Below are positions 9,907 to 20,707 of a stretch of 64,000 nucleotides of DNA, piece after piece (the stretch's first letter is position 1; each line of letters starts with the position of its first letter). The position numbers and the translations under genes were made by a program. This DNA is from Ophiura sarsii (Eukaryota > Echinodermata > Ophiuroidea > Amphilepidida > Ophiuridae), in NCBI GenBank assembly GCA_035610835.1, contig CM069457.1:24546658-24610657 (forward strand), given 5' to 3'. Below the pieces are notes generated by a model. That model was not told the origin of the DNA. It made no database searches and worked only from the letters and a program-made list of their open reading frames with translations.

Positions 9907-12105
9907 GATTACCTTGATGAAAGTCACTGAAGATACGTGATGCCAACGTCCGACATAACATGTATCGCATCGCAAAATGCGACACAAAACAGCACTGTTT
10001 ACGACGCAACTGTAAAGTGGCGTCGCATATTTTGGGATGCAGTATTTTGACTAAGAAGTACTTGTTGGAGATATTCAGTTAATTATAACTTAATCATGGA
10101 GTTATTAATAATAAAGCCTTGTTATAAATTTATTTAATGTGCGCTATTTTATTGCCTATAAAAACTGCGACACACAATTTAGGAATTGCTACATAAGTCA
10201 AAAAGTGTGTAGCAGTTTTTGCTACGCAAAAATAAAGCCGAACATCTGACGTTGCGTGATGCACTGCATGCTAAAAGTGTTTGGATGGTTAAAAGTGTTT
10301 GGATGGTTAAAGGTGTATGTTCCCATCACTTTTTGGGGGCTATGATGGTTTTTTCACATCAAGATATTTTGATATCAGAGGAATCCCCATATTTTTCTCT
10401 TTATGTCTGTAAAATCTTAGAGGCCAGAAATGTTCCATTTAAAAATTATAGGCTAAAATGTGGGGAGGGGGGTACTCGAATTTGAAGAGGGTAGGGGTGT
10501 GTGACTGGGCATTCTCAAAACAGGGGCTTACCTAACTGACACATCCTGAATTGGGGGTCTTGGCGAACGGCCCAAGTTGAAAACATTTTCCTCCCAATTG
10601 GGTGTATTTAAAGTAAATTAGGGCAAATTGGGCTAAATTTACCAAAATTGGGTGTATTTGGGGGCAACTCGGCACTAGAGTTTGGATTGTATAGCTTGTG
10701 GAATGACTTATCAGTGAAATGAGATGCTTAATGAGCGGCGACAGGTCGAGAAAAGGGGGTCTTTGTCCCCGCACATACACGTATGGCCAATATACGTGAG
10801 TTCCTCCGTAAGAAACTAATTTTTTTCTTCTAAATCTACCTTATTAATATTATAAAAGAAATCATAAGTTAACAAAATAACAAAAATCTAACACAGAGGT
10901 AGAGAACGGAGTTGGAAATGGCATATGGTAAATGGTAGCCATACATGGTAGTGAATAACAAACCGAGAATGAATGAGCTGAAGAGCTCTCATCTCACTCG
11001 CTAGCTACGCGAGTGATTACGTAACAAAGTGTTTCGTATTGAGTGATTGAATGCACTCGAAACATGCGTTCGATAACGAAAAGAAATGATAATGCTGTGG
11101 GGTAATTCTCTAGTTCACTTGATATTATTTTTTGATTTTAAAAGAAATCTCTAATTTCCCTGCAAGGAATAGATAGCTTCCTGAAATTTCCTTTTTGCTC
11201 TACCAGACATGGTTGTTGTAGTTAGGACAATATTCTCACCGGTAATAAATAAAGCAAAGCAAAATATTTTTGACACTTTGACATTTGAATTGTTACCCTA
11301 CATAGTCAGATGGGTTATTATGTTTTTCATTGAAGGGGTGTCAGTCAGGGCTGTAGCTACGCCAGGCGGGCCCGCCTGCCTATTGGGCTGGCCGCCTGGC
11401 ACTCTAAAAAATAAAAATAAATAAAATTTAAAAATTTAAAAAAATTAAAACTATTTGTGGATAAAATCATTAAACTGCCTCATAAAACAAGAAATGGTGT
11501 GGCAGGAACCTCAAAGTGCATTAAAAAAGCCTAAAAACATCCCGGCCCCTGAGCCGCGAGAATAATGAGCCCGTTCGGTCGCTTCGGTAAGTTAATAGTT
11601 TTATTTTGCAAAATATGTGTTAATCATATGGGACCCAGGCCCAAACAAATAGTCTGAACAAGTTTAACAGGATATTTTTTTTCATGTTTGTACATGTTTG
11701 CACACATAAGTCAATTGGGGAAAATGACCAGTAATACTTATTAGTTATACCATTTGTAACCTGGGTACCCAACAAGTTCTCACCCCTGTGGTAAATTGAT
11801 AGTTCTATTTTTTATGCACAGTCAATGAGGGGGAGCTGACATGCGGGGGAACATTTCGTCAGCCGCAGGCCTGGTATCAGCTGCATAACAATTTCTTGGA
11901 TCATTCATAGGTTCATCCATGTATGGCCAGAAAATATGGGACAAGAGATGAATAAAGTTACTAACTAGGGATATCAATAGCTTTCTATTCATCTACTTGC
12001 TTAGATAGACCATGCAATTTAGTCTTGGTTCAAGCGATGGTAAGGCTTAAAATTGGTTTCCTTTCCCTCGTCCTCCTGAGACGTGTTTATAACACTGCTA
12101 CCTAA
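9907..12105. other. No gene recognised in 2.2 kb
   Basis: Only small repeats were found: an 18-bp direct duplication (GTTTGGATGGTTAAAAGT) at about 10279-10314, CCAATTGGGTGTATTT repeats near 10590-10670, a GCGACG/CGTCGC-rich patch near 9966-10036, and a GCCAGGCGGGCCCGCCTG palindrome near 11370. The ORFs are short and unsupported. Confidence 0.45.
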
Positions 12106-12108
12106 GAA

Positions 12109-12206
12109 GGGGGGGGGGGGGGGGGGTGGGGGGGGGGGGGGGGGGGGGGTGGTACCACCCACTAAAAAATCCAGACTGAGATGCCCCCCCCCCCCCCCCC
12201 CCCCCC
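12109..12206. repeat. Paired poly-G and poly-C runs
   Basis: A ~40-base G run with two T interruptions (12109-12149) is followed within 35 bases by a C run (12184-12206). The two could pair as a G:C hairpin or form quadruplex structures. GGTGGTACCACCCACTAAAAA lies between them. Run length is likely unreliable in the assembly. Confidence 0.8.
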
Positions 12207-12594
12207 ATTGACAAAAGAGTTAAAAATAGGAGGAAGAGGAGAAGAAGGGGGAAGAGAAGGGGTAGGGGCATAGGTGGCACAAATGGGGAGGGCGTAACGA
12301 GGGGGTTACGGGGTCACGTAATGTGGGGGACATTAAAAAGGTCATACTGGTTCTTTCTAGTGATAAAAATGCCAATTTTGCGCGCCTCGCACATATTAGT
12401 TTCAACTTTCAATGTTTCAATATTATAATGGATCTCAAACCACCTTATAATTCTTCTTGCTGAATGCTGAATCTTTGCCTTAAAAATGACGAAAACCCAT
12501 GAGCTTCAAGGGGATTTAAAAAATTTAAAAAAATTAAATTGTTGAAAAATCACCCACACTTCTTGATTTTGAGGGGGGAAATCAATTTAACATA

Positions 12595-12658
12595 AACACC
12601 CGGCCGAATGACCCTACCTGAGAGGTCTGTTTGCCTATAGAACTTTTTCTGTTGCCTA
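12595..12658 (+). mobile_element. Fragment of the GACCCTACCTGAGAGG family
   Basis: GACCCTACCTGAGAGG and GTTTGCCTATAGAAC match the right end of the element at 1444-1765 and the 63165-63280 copy. Only one end is present here; it abuts the SINE-like repeat at 12659. A further partial CCTACCCAGGGTC lies at about 12948. Confidence 0.5.
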
Positions 12659-12803
12659 ATGGTATCTAGTGTAAGTAAGTACAGGGCACAGGCACGTAAA
12701 ACTTACTGGTGATGGAATCGAACCACCGAACCTGACCTACAGAATAGGTCAAGCCGTACCTTACCCCAGTGTTGGTTTGATGTGTACCATGCACCTACAC
12801 TAC
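12659..12803 (-). mobile_element. tRNA-derived SINE-like repeat, copy 2
   Basis: This is the reverse-oriented partner of 8866-9005: B box (minus strand GGTTCGATTCCATCACCAGT), GGTAAGGTACGGCTTGACC and the ATGGTACACATCAAA head all align. Differences are scattered substitutions and a short GTAAGTAAGT expansion near the tail, as expected for independent insertions from one source family. Confidence 0.7.
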
Positions 12804-13448
12804 AATAGAAACATTTTAGGGGAATTTTGTTTTACAAAATTTACATTAAAAAAAATGAAGTTTGTTGCAAATTGTTGAAATTTCACCCACCCACAATTCT
12901 TTATTTTTTAGAAAAAAACAACAAAAAAACCCACCTGACCAAATGACCCTACCCAGGGTCAGAATTTCGTTTAAAGGTTGCGAGAATCCATTTACATTCC
13001 TGCAAAGGATTTTGTGAGAATCTATGGATTCTACTCCATTCAAATTATGTGTAGACAGAATATCTCTACGAGAATCAACTTGGATTCTCGCAACTTTACC
13101 AGCCGGAATCTTTGCGAGAATTCTGACTCTGCTACCTGCCATGGTTTTAGTTACGGAGTCGGAGGGAGATTTAGATAATATTTTTAAATCTCGCTCCAAT
13201 GAAACTGACTTGAATTTTGACCGATTCCTGCTATTTGTTTCAGTTAAGTTTATGTTAAGCTAAAACCAGGCATACATTCTTTGGACATGAAACTTAATTT
13301 AAAAATGATATCTGAAGCAAAATTTTAATTAATTTGACCTATCAAAATAAAGTTGACAAATATTGATGAAAATACTTGATAGAAGCATGTAGACTGATAT
13401 TGGGTTCGATCATGATTTTAGGAATAATTTAGATCCCTTTTCGAACCA

Positions 13449-13668
13449 TTGTGTTTGAGCTCTGTAGCTTTCGAGGTCATCACAACCCCTTCATTCAGCG
13501 TAGTGTTTAACACTCAACCCAGACACCGGCTACGACCTACCCACCATCTATGGTGACCTGCTGTCAAGTGATTGCCCAAAAGGTGGTCATGTGACAAGTG
13601 GAGGGAAGTAAACACTACGCTGAATGAGGGGTCATGATGACCTCGAAAGCTACGGAGCTCAAACACAA
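13449..13668. mobile_element. 220-bp palindromic MITE
   Basis: The left arm (13449-13510; TTGTGTTTGAGCTC, CTTTCGAGGTCATCA, TTCATTCAGCGTAGTGTTTA) is repeated inverted at 13607-13668 with only a few mismatches. The ~95-bp centre is not palindromic. The target duplication is not obvious. It is non-coding, and ORFs across it are shadows of the palindrome. Confidence 0.85.
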
Positions 13669-14277
13669 TACTTGATGGCTCAATTGAATGGGTTCCATTC
13701 ATAGTTTTATGTAGATACATGTATGTAATGTAGCCTTATCTGATGTGTACTGTAAAAAACTGTCAAAGCTAAGCTAAACCAAAAAAAGACAGAAAATAGT
13801 GGTTGGACTGCGCTAGTAGGAAAGGCCTAGCTCTGACACATAGCCCTAAGGCCAAAAAAAACCCCAGTTTCTCGTCCGGGCTTTTTGAAAAAAGGAAGGA
13901 GGAGGCCCTTTTTTTTCTTCTTTTTTTCTTTCAAAATGGCGGACTGATTTTCCAACAACAAAAAAACTTCCGCTTACGACCTGCTGTTCTAACACCTTTT
14001 TCAGACTTGTATTGGCTACAACTTTGTTTAAAAAAAAGAAAGACAAAATACAGGTTTTAAAAAAAAAAAGGAGGCGGCTAGCAAAAAGGAAGCGGGCAGG
14101 GACGAAAAACTGGTATTTTTTTTATTTGGCCTAATGAACCCATTCAACTGGACGTCAGATATTTTTATCAATATTATTCAACTATTCTGAATAAAAATAG
14201 CCAAACTTGCTTCAATTCAGATATCATATTTAATTTTTAAATAATATGTATGCCATGGTTAAATAGCCTTGATCTTT

Positions 14278-14427
14278 TTCAATTTCCAAGAAAAACTTTC
14301 TTGAATTTGGATCGCCCTAGCTACATGTACAAAAACTAGCATAGACAGTGTCGGCATCATTTTTTTTGCTGATAGCCGGAATAGGGCGATCCAAATTCAA
14401 GCCATTATTTCTTGGAAATTGAAATAG
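14278..14427. repeat. Inverted repeat, ~45-bp arms
   Basis: CAATTTCCAAGAAA...TTGAATTTGGATCGCCCTA (14278-14324) recurs inverted as TAGGGCGATCCAAATTCAA...TTTCTTGGAAATTG (14383-14427). The 58-bp spacer contains TAGCTACATGTACAAAAACT. It is probably a fold-back MITE remnant; the outer ends are not defined. Confidence 0.75.
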
Positions 14428-14744
14428 GTTGAGATTATGAGATCTGAAGCAAAGGTTTGACAAATTTAGTCAGAAAAGTTGAAAAAATTGATGAAAATAT
14501 CTGAAGCTGACAGCTGATGACTCGGATGCTTTCATTCCATGATTGCCCAATTCCCGCTACATAAACTAACTCAACTGTACAGTAAATTTATGACGCTGAC
14601 TGTCTAAGCCTATGCAAGTTTTCGTCTGGTAGGAGTGCGCAATTGACGGAATATTAGTACTGTGTGCAGGGAGCATGTCTCTTGTGACTGGCAGTAGCAG
14701 GGCAAAACAAGCAAGTAAACAATAAACAGAACAGGGATTGGTAT

Positions 14745-16653
14745 CAGTGGCGGATCCAGGATTAAAATTTACGGGGGGGCTGACACCAATTTTTTTTTGT
14801 AAAAGGTCCCTAATTTTTTTGGCCGTCAGCTCGTGAAATTCTGCTAAGTGTGTGGGGGGGGGGGGGGGGGGGGGTAGCGATGTGGTGGACCCAAAACCGG
14901 CAAAAAAAAATTGCAGGGTACAAGTGGCAAATGTACCGACGAACATACATGTACCTATATCTCTGAAAAAGGTAAAGTTAGGCATCGGGATTTTGCGCAT
15001 TTTCAAACTGCCATATGCGCCGCCGTATTTCGCCATATGCGCTAAATACGCCAGTTAAAAAGCCAAAATGCGCGATTCGCGCATTTCCATTGTTTTAACG
15101 TTTGTCGACCCCCGGGAACCAAAAGAAAGTTGCTATAAACGCGGCCTTTTGAACTCGTACTTGTTCAGTACAAAACTAGAAAATCCTTACCTTTCTTTTC
15201 ATCGAAAAGACGTATTATTATATTCCTAACTGAAATCATAAATGTCTTGTTTAGTCTTGTTTGTAGAGATGAGATTTACGAGCACGCACACATTTTATTT
15301 TATTAAGTCAAAACAACCCGACCGATAACTTCACTCAATCAGACATCGATCTTTTATAATGAAATCTTATTTAACTAAATAGGGCCGCACCATTTGATTT
15401 GCAGGGGTGGGATTAATTTATTTCTGGAAAACCCCCGATACATTTCATTGTTCATTTTATTAAATCCAAATGCAACCAAAATTCTCTATAATTATTTCTG
15501 GAAAAAGACGATCAATTTTATTATTCATTTCAATTTCAACCAAAATTCTCGTTAATGACTCGGAAAATGGTGCGTCCCAATATTTTCAGTTTTGTTTTTT
15601 CCCCAGGTGATCATGTCATAGGCGGCGGTGCGTCCAGACCATGTGCTCGTTCGTAGCTGTTAATAAATATTCACGAAAATATATTTTCAAAAATAGTAAT
15701 AAAATAAAAGAATGCTATTGATAATTATTATAATTATAAATATTTGTAAAAGAATGCTATTGATAAATATTTGTATTATGTATTATCTGGTAATATACAA
15801 GTAATGTCGTATTTTAAACAAGTGCAATAAATAACCAGAACGTCTTCGATCGAAATTAAATTGTCATTAAATATCATTCAACACAAATAAAATACGCAAT
15901 TTCATTGACCTCTAGTTCTAAGAATAGCTATCGAGGGGCGTGTCTCAGCACGCATGAACTGCCGGACGGACTTGGGATGAGTGCCCTTGTAGAATATTAT
16001 CAAAGTATGCCGCATGTCGGTTTCTTCTCGGATGTATACGATTGCTGGTCATCGGCCCGGGGTCGAGTCATCGGGCGGCGGCGGCATGCCAGACCATGTG
16101 CTCTATGTTCAAACGGTTTATAAACAGCTCTCAGACTGAGATTGAAGCAAGCCGCCGGGAAATCCCCAAGAAAATAATTCGCGAAGAAAATAATAACACA
16201 CTGCACACACATTTATTTGTTTGATGCTTAATAATAATAATGGCATTTATTTATATAATCGAGTGCTGCTTTCGAGCACAACTATATAAGCAATAGATAG
16301 GCGACCACAAAATAAAAACTCTGTTTTATACGGGCCTGCTGACCGACTCATTTTTTTTAAATTGGGAACAAAATGCACGTCCAAATGAATAAGACCATGT
16401 CGCGCCATTTTAGCATTTACTTTTATTTTGAAAATGTTAATGTTTAATATGGGAAGGAAATCAGTTACCGCAATTATTTATAATTTGTTTATCATATCTC
16501 AAATTGTATTCGTGATTTTAAAACACCATAAAGTGGTACAAAAAAAGGTATATTGTCAAATTTTACGGGGGGGGGGGGGGGGGGGGGGTGCGTACACAAA
16601 AAAGGTAAATTTTACGGGGGGGCGCCCGCCCCCTCCCCATGTATCCGCCACTG
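14745..16653. mobile_element. 1.9-kb hAT-like non-autonomous element, GGTAT duplication
   Basis: CAGTGGCGGATCCAGG at the left and, inverted, CAGTGGCGGATACATGG at the right form terminal repeats. GGTAT is directly repeated at both junctions (14740-14744 and 16654-16658). Sub-terminal TTTACGGGGGGG blocks and long G runs lie near both ends. CAGTGGCG termini suit hAT-like elements, but 8 bp is the commoner duplication there, so the class is tentative. A second MITE is nested inside. A CCAGACCATGTGCTC block occurs twice internally (about 15635 and 16089). No transposase ORF. Confidence 0.7.
15382..15578. mobile_element. 197-bp MITE nested in the 1.9-kb element
   Basis: The ends GGGCCGCACCATTTGATT and, inverted, GGGACGCACCATTTTCCG match the family at 5971-6379. 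AATA is found on both sides (15378-15381 and 15579-15582), one base longer than the TAA seen for the other copy, so the exact duplication length is uncertain. Its position inside 14745-16653 makes it the later insertion. Confidence 0.75.
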
Positions 16654-16854
16654 GGTATTACGAGCGCTCTACTGAATGAATTATTCCAAATTCTGCCTGT
16701 GTCAACAATATTTCATGCTATACACATACCATTATTACCAAATGGCCATGCCACAAAAAATGGTTATTTTTGGATTGCTTTCACTAATATAGTATTAATA
16801 TCCGTATGGGTTATTATTATATAATACCAAATGATGACCAAATTACTGTGTATG

Positions 16855-17270
16855 ACATCTACATCTACATCAATACTCGGCAGAATCCATAAGTCAGGAT
16901 ATTAACGCCAAGGCCCCAGTTTCCTTGGGACAATGTGTGTACAGCCAGTTTCTTAGTGTCTTGGTTTGGTTTCCTCCATAATAGTACTCCGCAAGGGAGT
17001 TCTAACAGGAGTATCCCTAACCTAGGAATATGTGTGTACAGCCACAGACCGGGATGATCCCCTACTCTTTACGAAGGAATCTGTGACCTTTAAACGTGCT
17101 CGAATGTTGCTCTTCCGATGCACGAGACCACCATTTCTACGTGACTTCTGAACCACGAGGCAATTGAGACTAAGTACCTTGCCCAAAGATACAAACATGT
17201 TGGCCGTAGTGGGGCTCGAACTCACAACCTTTGCATCGTGAGACCTGCGATCTATCCACTAGACCACACA
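16855..17270 (-). mobile_element. tRNA-derived SINE
   Basis: The minus strand begins with TGTGGTCTAGTGGATAGATC (A box), then TCACGATGCAAAGG and GTGAGTTCGAGCCCC (B box), forming a tRNA-like head of about 70 bp. Downstream, TTTGGGCAAGGTACTTAGTC resembles text I have seen in central parts of marine-animal SINEs (recollection, not a search). The body runs to TACATC-type repeats near 16860. Its ~400-bp length and layout fit a full-length SINE; the tRNA head is not cloverleaf-competent. Confidence 0.75.
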
Positions 17271-17316
17271 TGCTCAACTTGCTCGACTTGATTTGTTGTA
17301 CTAGAGTGAAACTGTA

Positions 17317-17348
17317 AATAAAGGCCTATAACGTTGTAGGCCTTTATT
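17317..17348. terminator. Hairpin with AATAAA on both strands
   Basis: AATAAAGGCCTA and TAGGCCTTTATT form a perfect 12-bp stem around an 8-base loop. Both strands therefore carry AATAAA. It could act as a polyadenylation signal in either direction, but no gene is tied to it; it may be chance or a repeat relic. Confidence 0.4.
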
Positions 17349-17788
17349 TTATTTTAACTCTGAGACTGAAGAAAGTTTAATATTTAAAAATAAAAAATAG
17401 GCCTAGGCTAGACTGTAGTTAGTAGTAAAACAAAAATGTGTTGATCACAGTGTATACGATTCTCCAGCTTCCCATGCGACTGGTGCATATCCATGTCATT
17501 CGCAATGGCAAGGGCGCAGTAAACCCGGAAGATGTGACGTACTTGTAAACAAATGAAATAGGTAATTGACCAATTGCGGGCCCTAATCAACAAGACCCCA
17601 AACCATGTTGCGACTGGTTTGGAATGCACTGCATGCAAGGAAAACGCTCAACCTTTGTAATGATCGCGAGCGTACGGATCATGACGCTATGATTGACAAA
17701 TTTTTGTTTTGAATAACACATAGCCTAGGGTACATGTAACATGATTATGAACATATAGTGGTTTGGACTGCAGTATAAATAAGACTAA

Positions 17789-17885
17789 CCCAGCGGGCAC
17801 ACAACCAGATTTCAACGTTGAATCATCGTTGATATAATGTTGCTACGTTGATTCAACGTTGAAATATGGTTGTGTGCCCGCTGGG
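17789..17885. mobile_element. 97-bp palindromic MITE with 8-bp duplication
   Basis: CCCAGCGGGCACACAACC at the left is exactly inverted at the right, and the similarity continues through TTTCAACGTTGAATCA. The element is nearly all palindrome. AAGACTAA is perfectly duplicated at 17781-17788 and 17886-17893. An 8-bp duplication is standard for hAT and P-like transposons. Confidence 0.9.
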
Positions 17886-18325
17886 AAGACTAAGACTCAT
17901 AAGACTAAGAGTACTATTAATTACCATTATTAGACTAATAAAACTACATGTAGGAGATGCCCAATTTTGGTATAGATGAGGGATCATGTTTCTTGTGACT
18001 AGCAGGGAAAAACACATTTGCAAACCAACAAACCAATAAGGTTCTGCCGTACCGAGCCGAGCGAATAAATTACTTTTTCCGAATTCTGCATACATATCAT
18101 TACATGTCACACACACAGCCATCGTAATCATGAGACATGAGTCTCTAGACTGTTTCAATATCATCCTCATCATGCTCACGGATCACGCTACGCTGGCCAT
18201 TGGGGTAATATTTGGATTTTTGTTGCTGAACAAAGCACTAAACCTCTCATAATGTCAACTTTTGACGTTGTAATCGTAATCAACACCTGATTTAGTTCGC
18301 TGCTCTCGCTGTTTTGTTGTTGCAG

Positions 18326-18738
18326 ATATCAGAATAACCTGATGACTTTTCGTGACCTAATCGATAAGTTTTTGCGAAGTTTTGCCAGTTGCTCTAACTT
18401 TGATATTGCGCAATACAGCTCCCGTTGCAAGCAGAAAAACATGGCACTCCCCCCCTGGTTATTACGATCATCTAAATATCAGAACAGTAAACATCGTCAC
18501 AACATCCGGGAATGTCTTCGATGCTTTCAAAGCAGGACGTAGACTTCACAAGTGGATCAAAGAGCCAAAACATTTAGAATGTCGTCATCAACGACCTGAA
18601 GCTTCCGTGGTATCGAGTTCGTCTATCATGTCTATATTACCACCACGTGAGGAAATAAGCAATAAGAGATGGTTTATAGTCGCCATTGTTGTGACATTCA
18701 TTGGCTTTATGTTATTCTTCAACCAATACAACGAATAG
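18326..18738 (+). CDS. Terminal exon of a putative tail-anchored protein (frame interrupted)
   Basis: A strong acceptor (CTCGCTGTTTTGTTGTTGCAG, ending 18325) opens a frame that runs through ATG at 18342 to a C7 tract at 18449-18455. The +1-shifted frame then continues as about 95 residues to TAG at 18736-18738. That part has a basic AFKAGRRLHKWIKEPKHLE stretch, a Ser-rich linker and a C-terminal hydrophobic segment of about 20 residues (WFIVAIVVTFIGFMLFF) ending in NQYNE, the layout of a tail-anchored protein. The upper frame continues only to a stop at 18542. An indel in C7, an unseen intron, or pseudogenisation could explain the switch. The family is not recognised. Confidence 0.45.
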
Positions 18739-18739
18739 T

Positions 18740-19187
18740 ATTAGTTGTACCATTATACACTGAGCCAAAAAAGAAACTTATAAAAAAACCACCTTATACA
18801 ATTTTAACAGATCACCAAATAAAATTCTGTGCATGAAAATGTACCAAATTTGGATACAATATTACTGCAATGTATTGCTTCAAATGGCAGTCAATAACCA
18901 ATTGTTTGCTTCAATGACACATGAGAAATGTGCACTGACCCTATGGTGATCTGTTAAAATTGTATAAGTTTCTTTTTTGGCTCAGTGTACAAATCAGATT
19001 TTTCAAAAATCTTTCACAACTTTCAAAGTCTATTTCAAGGATTACTGAACCAATACTGGGCATGTTTCTACTCTGGTGAACTTCCCATGGTGATTTAAAA
19101 TAATGAAATTGAATAATGTTGACATTTTTGAAACGTTTTGTGACATTTTTTGACTGTCGTCTGCAGACGGCTGCCGCGAGGAAAGGG
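18740..19187. mobile_element. TTAA-type MITE, copy 2, split by a mariner-like MITE
   Basis: In reverse orientation this matches copy 1: CAGATTTTTCAAAAATCTTT, TCAAAGTCTATTTCAAGGAT, CTGAACCAATACTGGGCATG and GTCGTCTGCAGACGGC all align with 1017-1257. The right end is GAGGAAAGGG followed by TTAA (19188-19191). The left part (about 18740-18755, AGTTGTACCATTA) aligns with TTTTTACCATACA of copy 1, placing the 18758 insertion at a TA inside this copy. The far-left terminus is not preserved. Confidence 0.75.
18758..18987. mobile_element. 230-bp Tc1/mariner-type MITE nested in another MITE
   Basis: CACTGAGCCAAAAAAGAAAC opens the element and is exactly inverted at the end. Terminal repeats extend through ACTTATA and CAATTTTAACAGATCACC, with a ~13-bp extra stretch on the left side. 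TA flanks both ends (18756-18757 and 18988-18989). No ORF. It lies 19 bp past the stop codon of the 18326 exon, so it may be carried in that transcript's 3' UTR. Confidence 0.85.
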
Positions 19188-19471
19188 TTAAGAAAGGTCT
19201 TTAATTAAGGATAACGTTTTCATCTACGAAATCCAGCCGAAATGACAACGGCATCTCTTAGTTTCTCTATATTGTTATAATATGTGGTGGCATCGCCAGA
19301 GGGGCTTGGTACTGTACAATAAGTTTAAAGTAAAATACGAGTTTGTTCGCGTTTGGCTTGGTCATATTTCGTTTCAGCAAATGTATATTATTTTCGTCCA
19401 ATTCACTCGGCAATAACCAGTACAAACTGATAAATGTTGGAGGGCAGTAACCAGTAAAAATTGACTCAGTA

Positions 19472-20707
19472 GGGGAGAGCGGGGAGTGTTCGCCCTGGGA
19501 CATATGGGACACCAATTTTAAAGATAGAATGGATCTATTGATATTATGCAAAATATTGATATCTTGGCTACATACCATGATATCAGTACTCTAGGCCTTA
19601 CTGTAAAATCAGGAGTAAATGATAAAGACAGGTGTCTCAAAAAGGCGAACTTTCCCGACGCCGGGGTAGGTTCTCCCATAGCCCGGGGAAAGTTCGCCCT
19701 AGGCTCAGAATTAGGCTACACAAAGTACCATAATATCCAATACATATCGATTCGTTATTCGATAGACATTTTGATGTCTTTTGTAAGTCATACTTAAAAC
19801 GTGCATGGTCATGTAGGACGGTGTTATTGAGTAATAATGATCATTAATCAATATATCAAGCTCCACGTGTCAGGACTCGATAAGCCCATCTCAATGTATA
19901 TAATTCTCATGATTTCATGAGTGTATGATTTATCTCTCTTGTTTGTATAAGTGTTTTTTCCTATCTTTTGATGTATCTTACTTATATTTGTTGGATGCAC
20001 CACCATCTGTTGGTGGGTGCCGCTGTTTTGAAAGCGTTTTCCGAATAAATAAATAAAATAAAATATTCTTCCTTATTGTATTCCAATATAAAGTTTAGAG
20101 GTCCAAAATATCATAGGGGTGGGTGCACTTTTGCGGAACACTTGTTTAGAATTAAAAAAACACAAAAAACCACATTTTGAAATATTCTTCTCTAATATTA
20201 GTGTTACTCCATTCCTAATAACTGTTATTATAATTACAATTATCCTGTAAGAGGATATTGCAATATTGAAATTATGCAAAATCATAACTATATCATTAAA
20301 TCCCTATTTGGCGAACCTGCCAAATCATCATAGGGCGTATGTGCCCCATATAGCGCAATAAGTGCATTGACCTATGTCCCACATACATTGATGGGTTGTT
20401 TAGTACATCAAGTCCGTAATCAATCCCATATCTACTTAATGATAATTTACATTAAAGCCTTCTCTACGAATATCATTGGAAAAAATAAATATGAAAAATG
20501 GCAGAAAATGCACTTTTGTGAGGCAAAACTGATTTTTGGATGATAAGTTGACAAACATGTTACGGTGATCTGCCACGTCAATGTGGAAAGCTTGCAACAT
20601 ACTACTTTATCTATTGTGTGTTTGCCAAGTCAACCAGTGGCCAGAAAAAGGGGAATATCACGTGGTGGGCGAACCTGCCCATAGGGCGTACACTCCCCGC
20701 TCTCCCC
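19472..20707. mobile_element. 1.24-kb element, GGGGAGAGCGGGGAGTGT ends
   Basis: GGGGAGAGCGGGGAGTGTTC at the left is matched inverted by GGGGAGAGCGGGGAGTGTAC at the right, and TA flanks both ends. Inside, GGCGAAC/GTTCGCC words recur (about 19491, 19643, 19690, 20309, 20669), each next to CCCATA/TATGGG-like text. A non-LTR-like 3' tail lies within. Related GGGAGAGTTGAGCC text occurs at 35996-36240. Confidence 0.75.
19900..20066 (+). mobile_element. Possible 3' tail of a non-LTR retrotransposon
   Basis: A segment ending GCACCACCATCTGTTGGTGG, GTGCCGCTGTTTTGAAAGCG and then (AAAT)n/(AAATA)n at 20044-20066 has the form of a LINE 3' end: a stem-loop followed by a simple A-rich repeat. No reverse transcriptase remains, so this would be a 5'-truncated copy. 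A similar (AAATA)n end occurs near 37225-37240. Confidence 0.4.
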
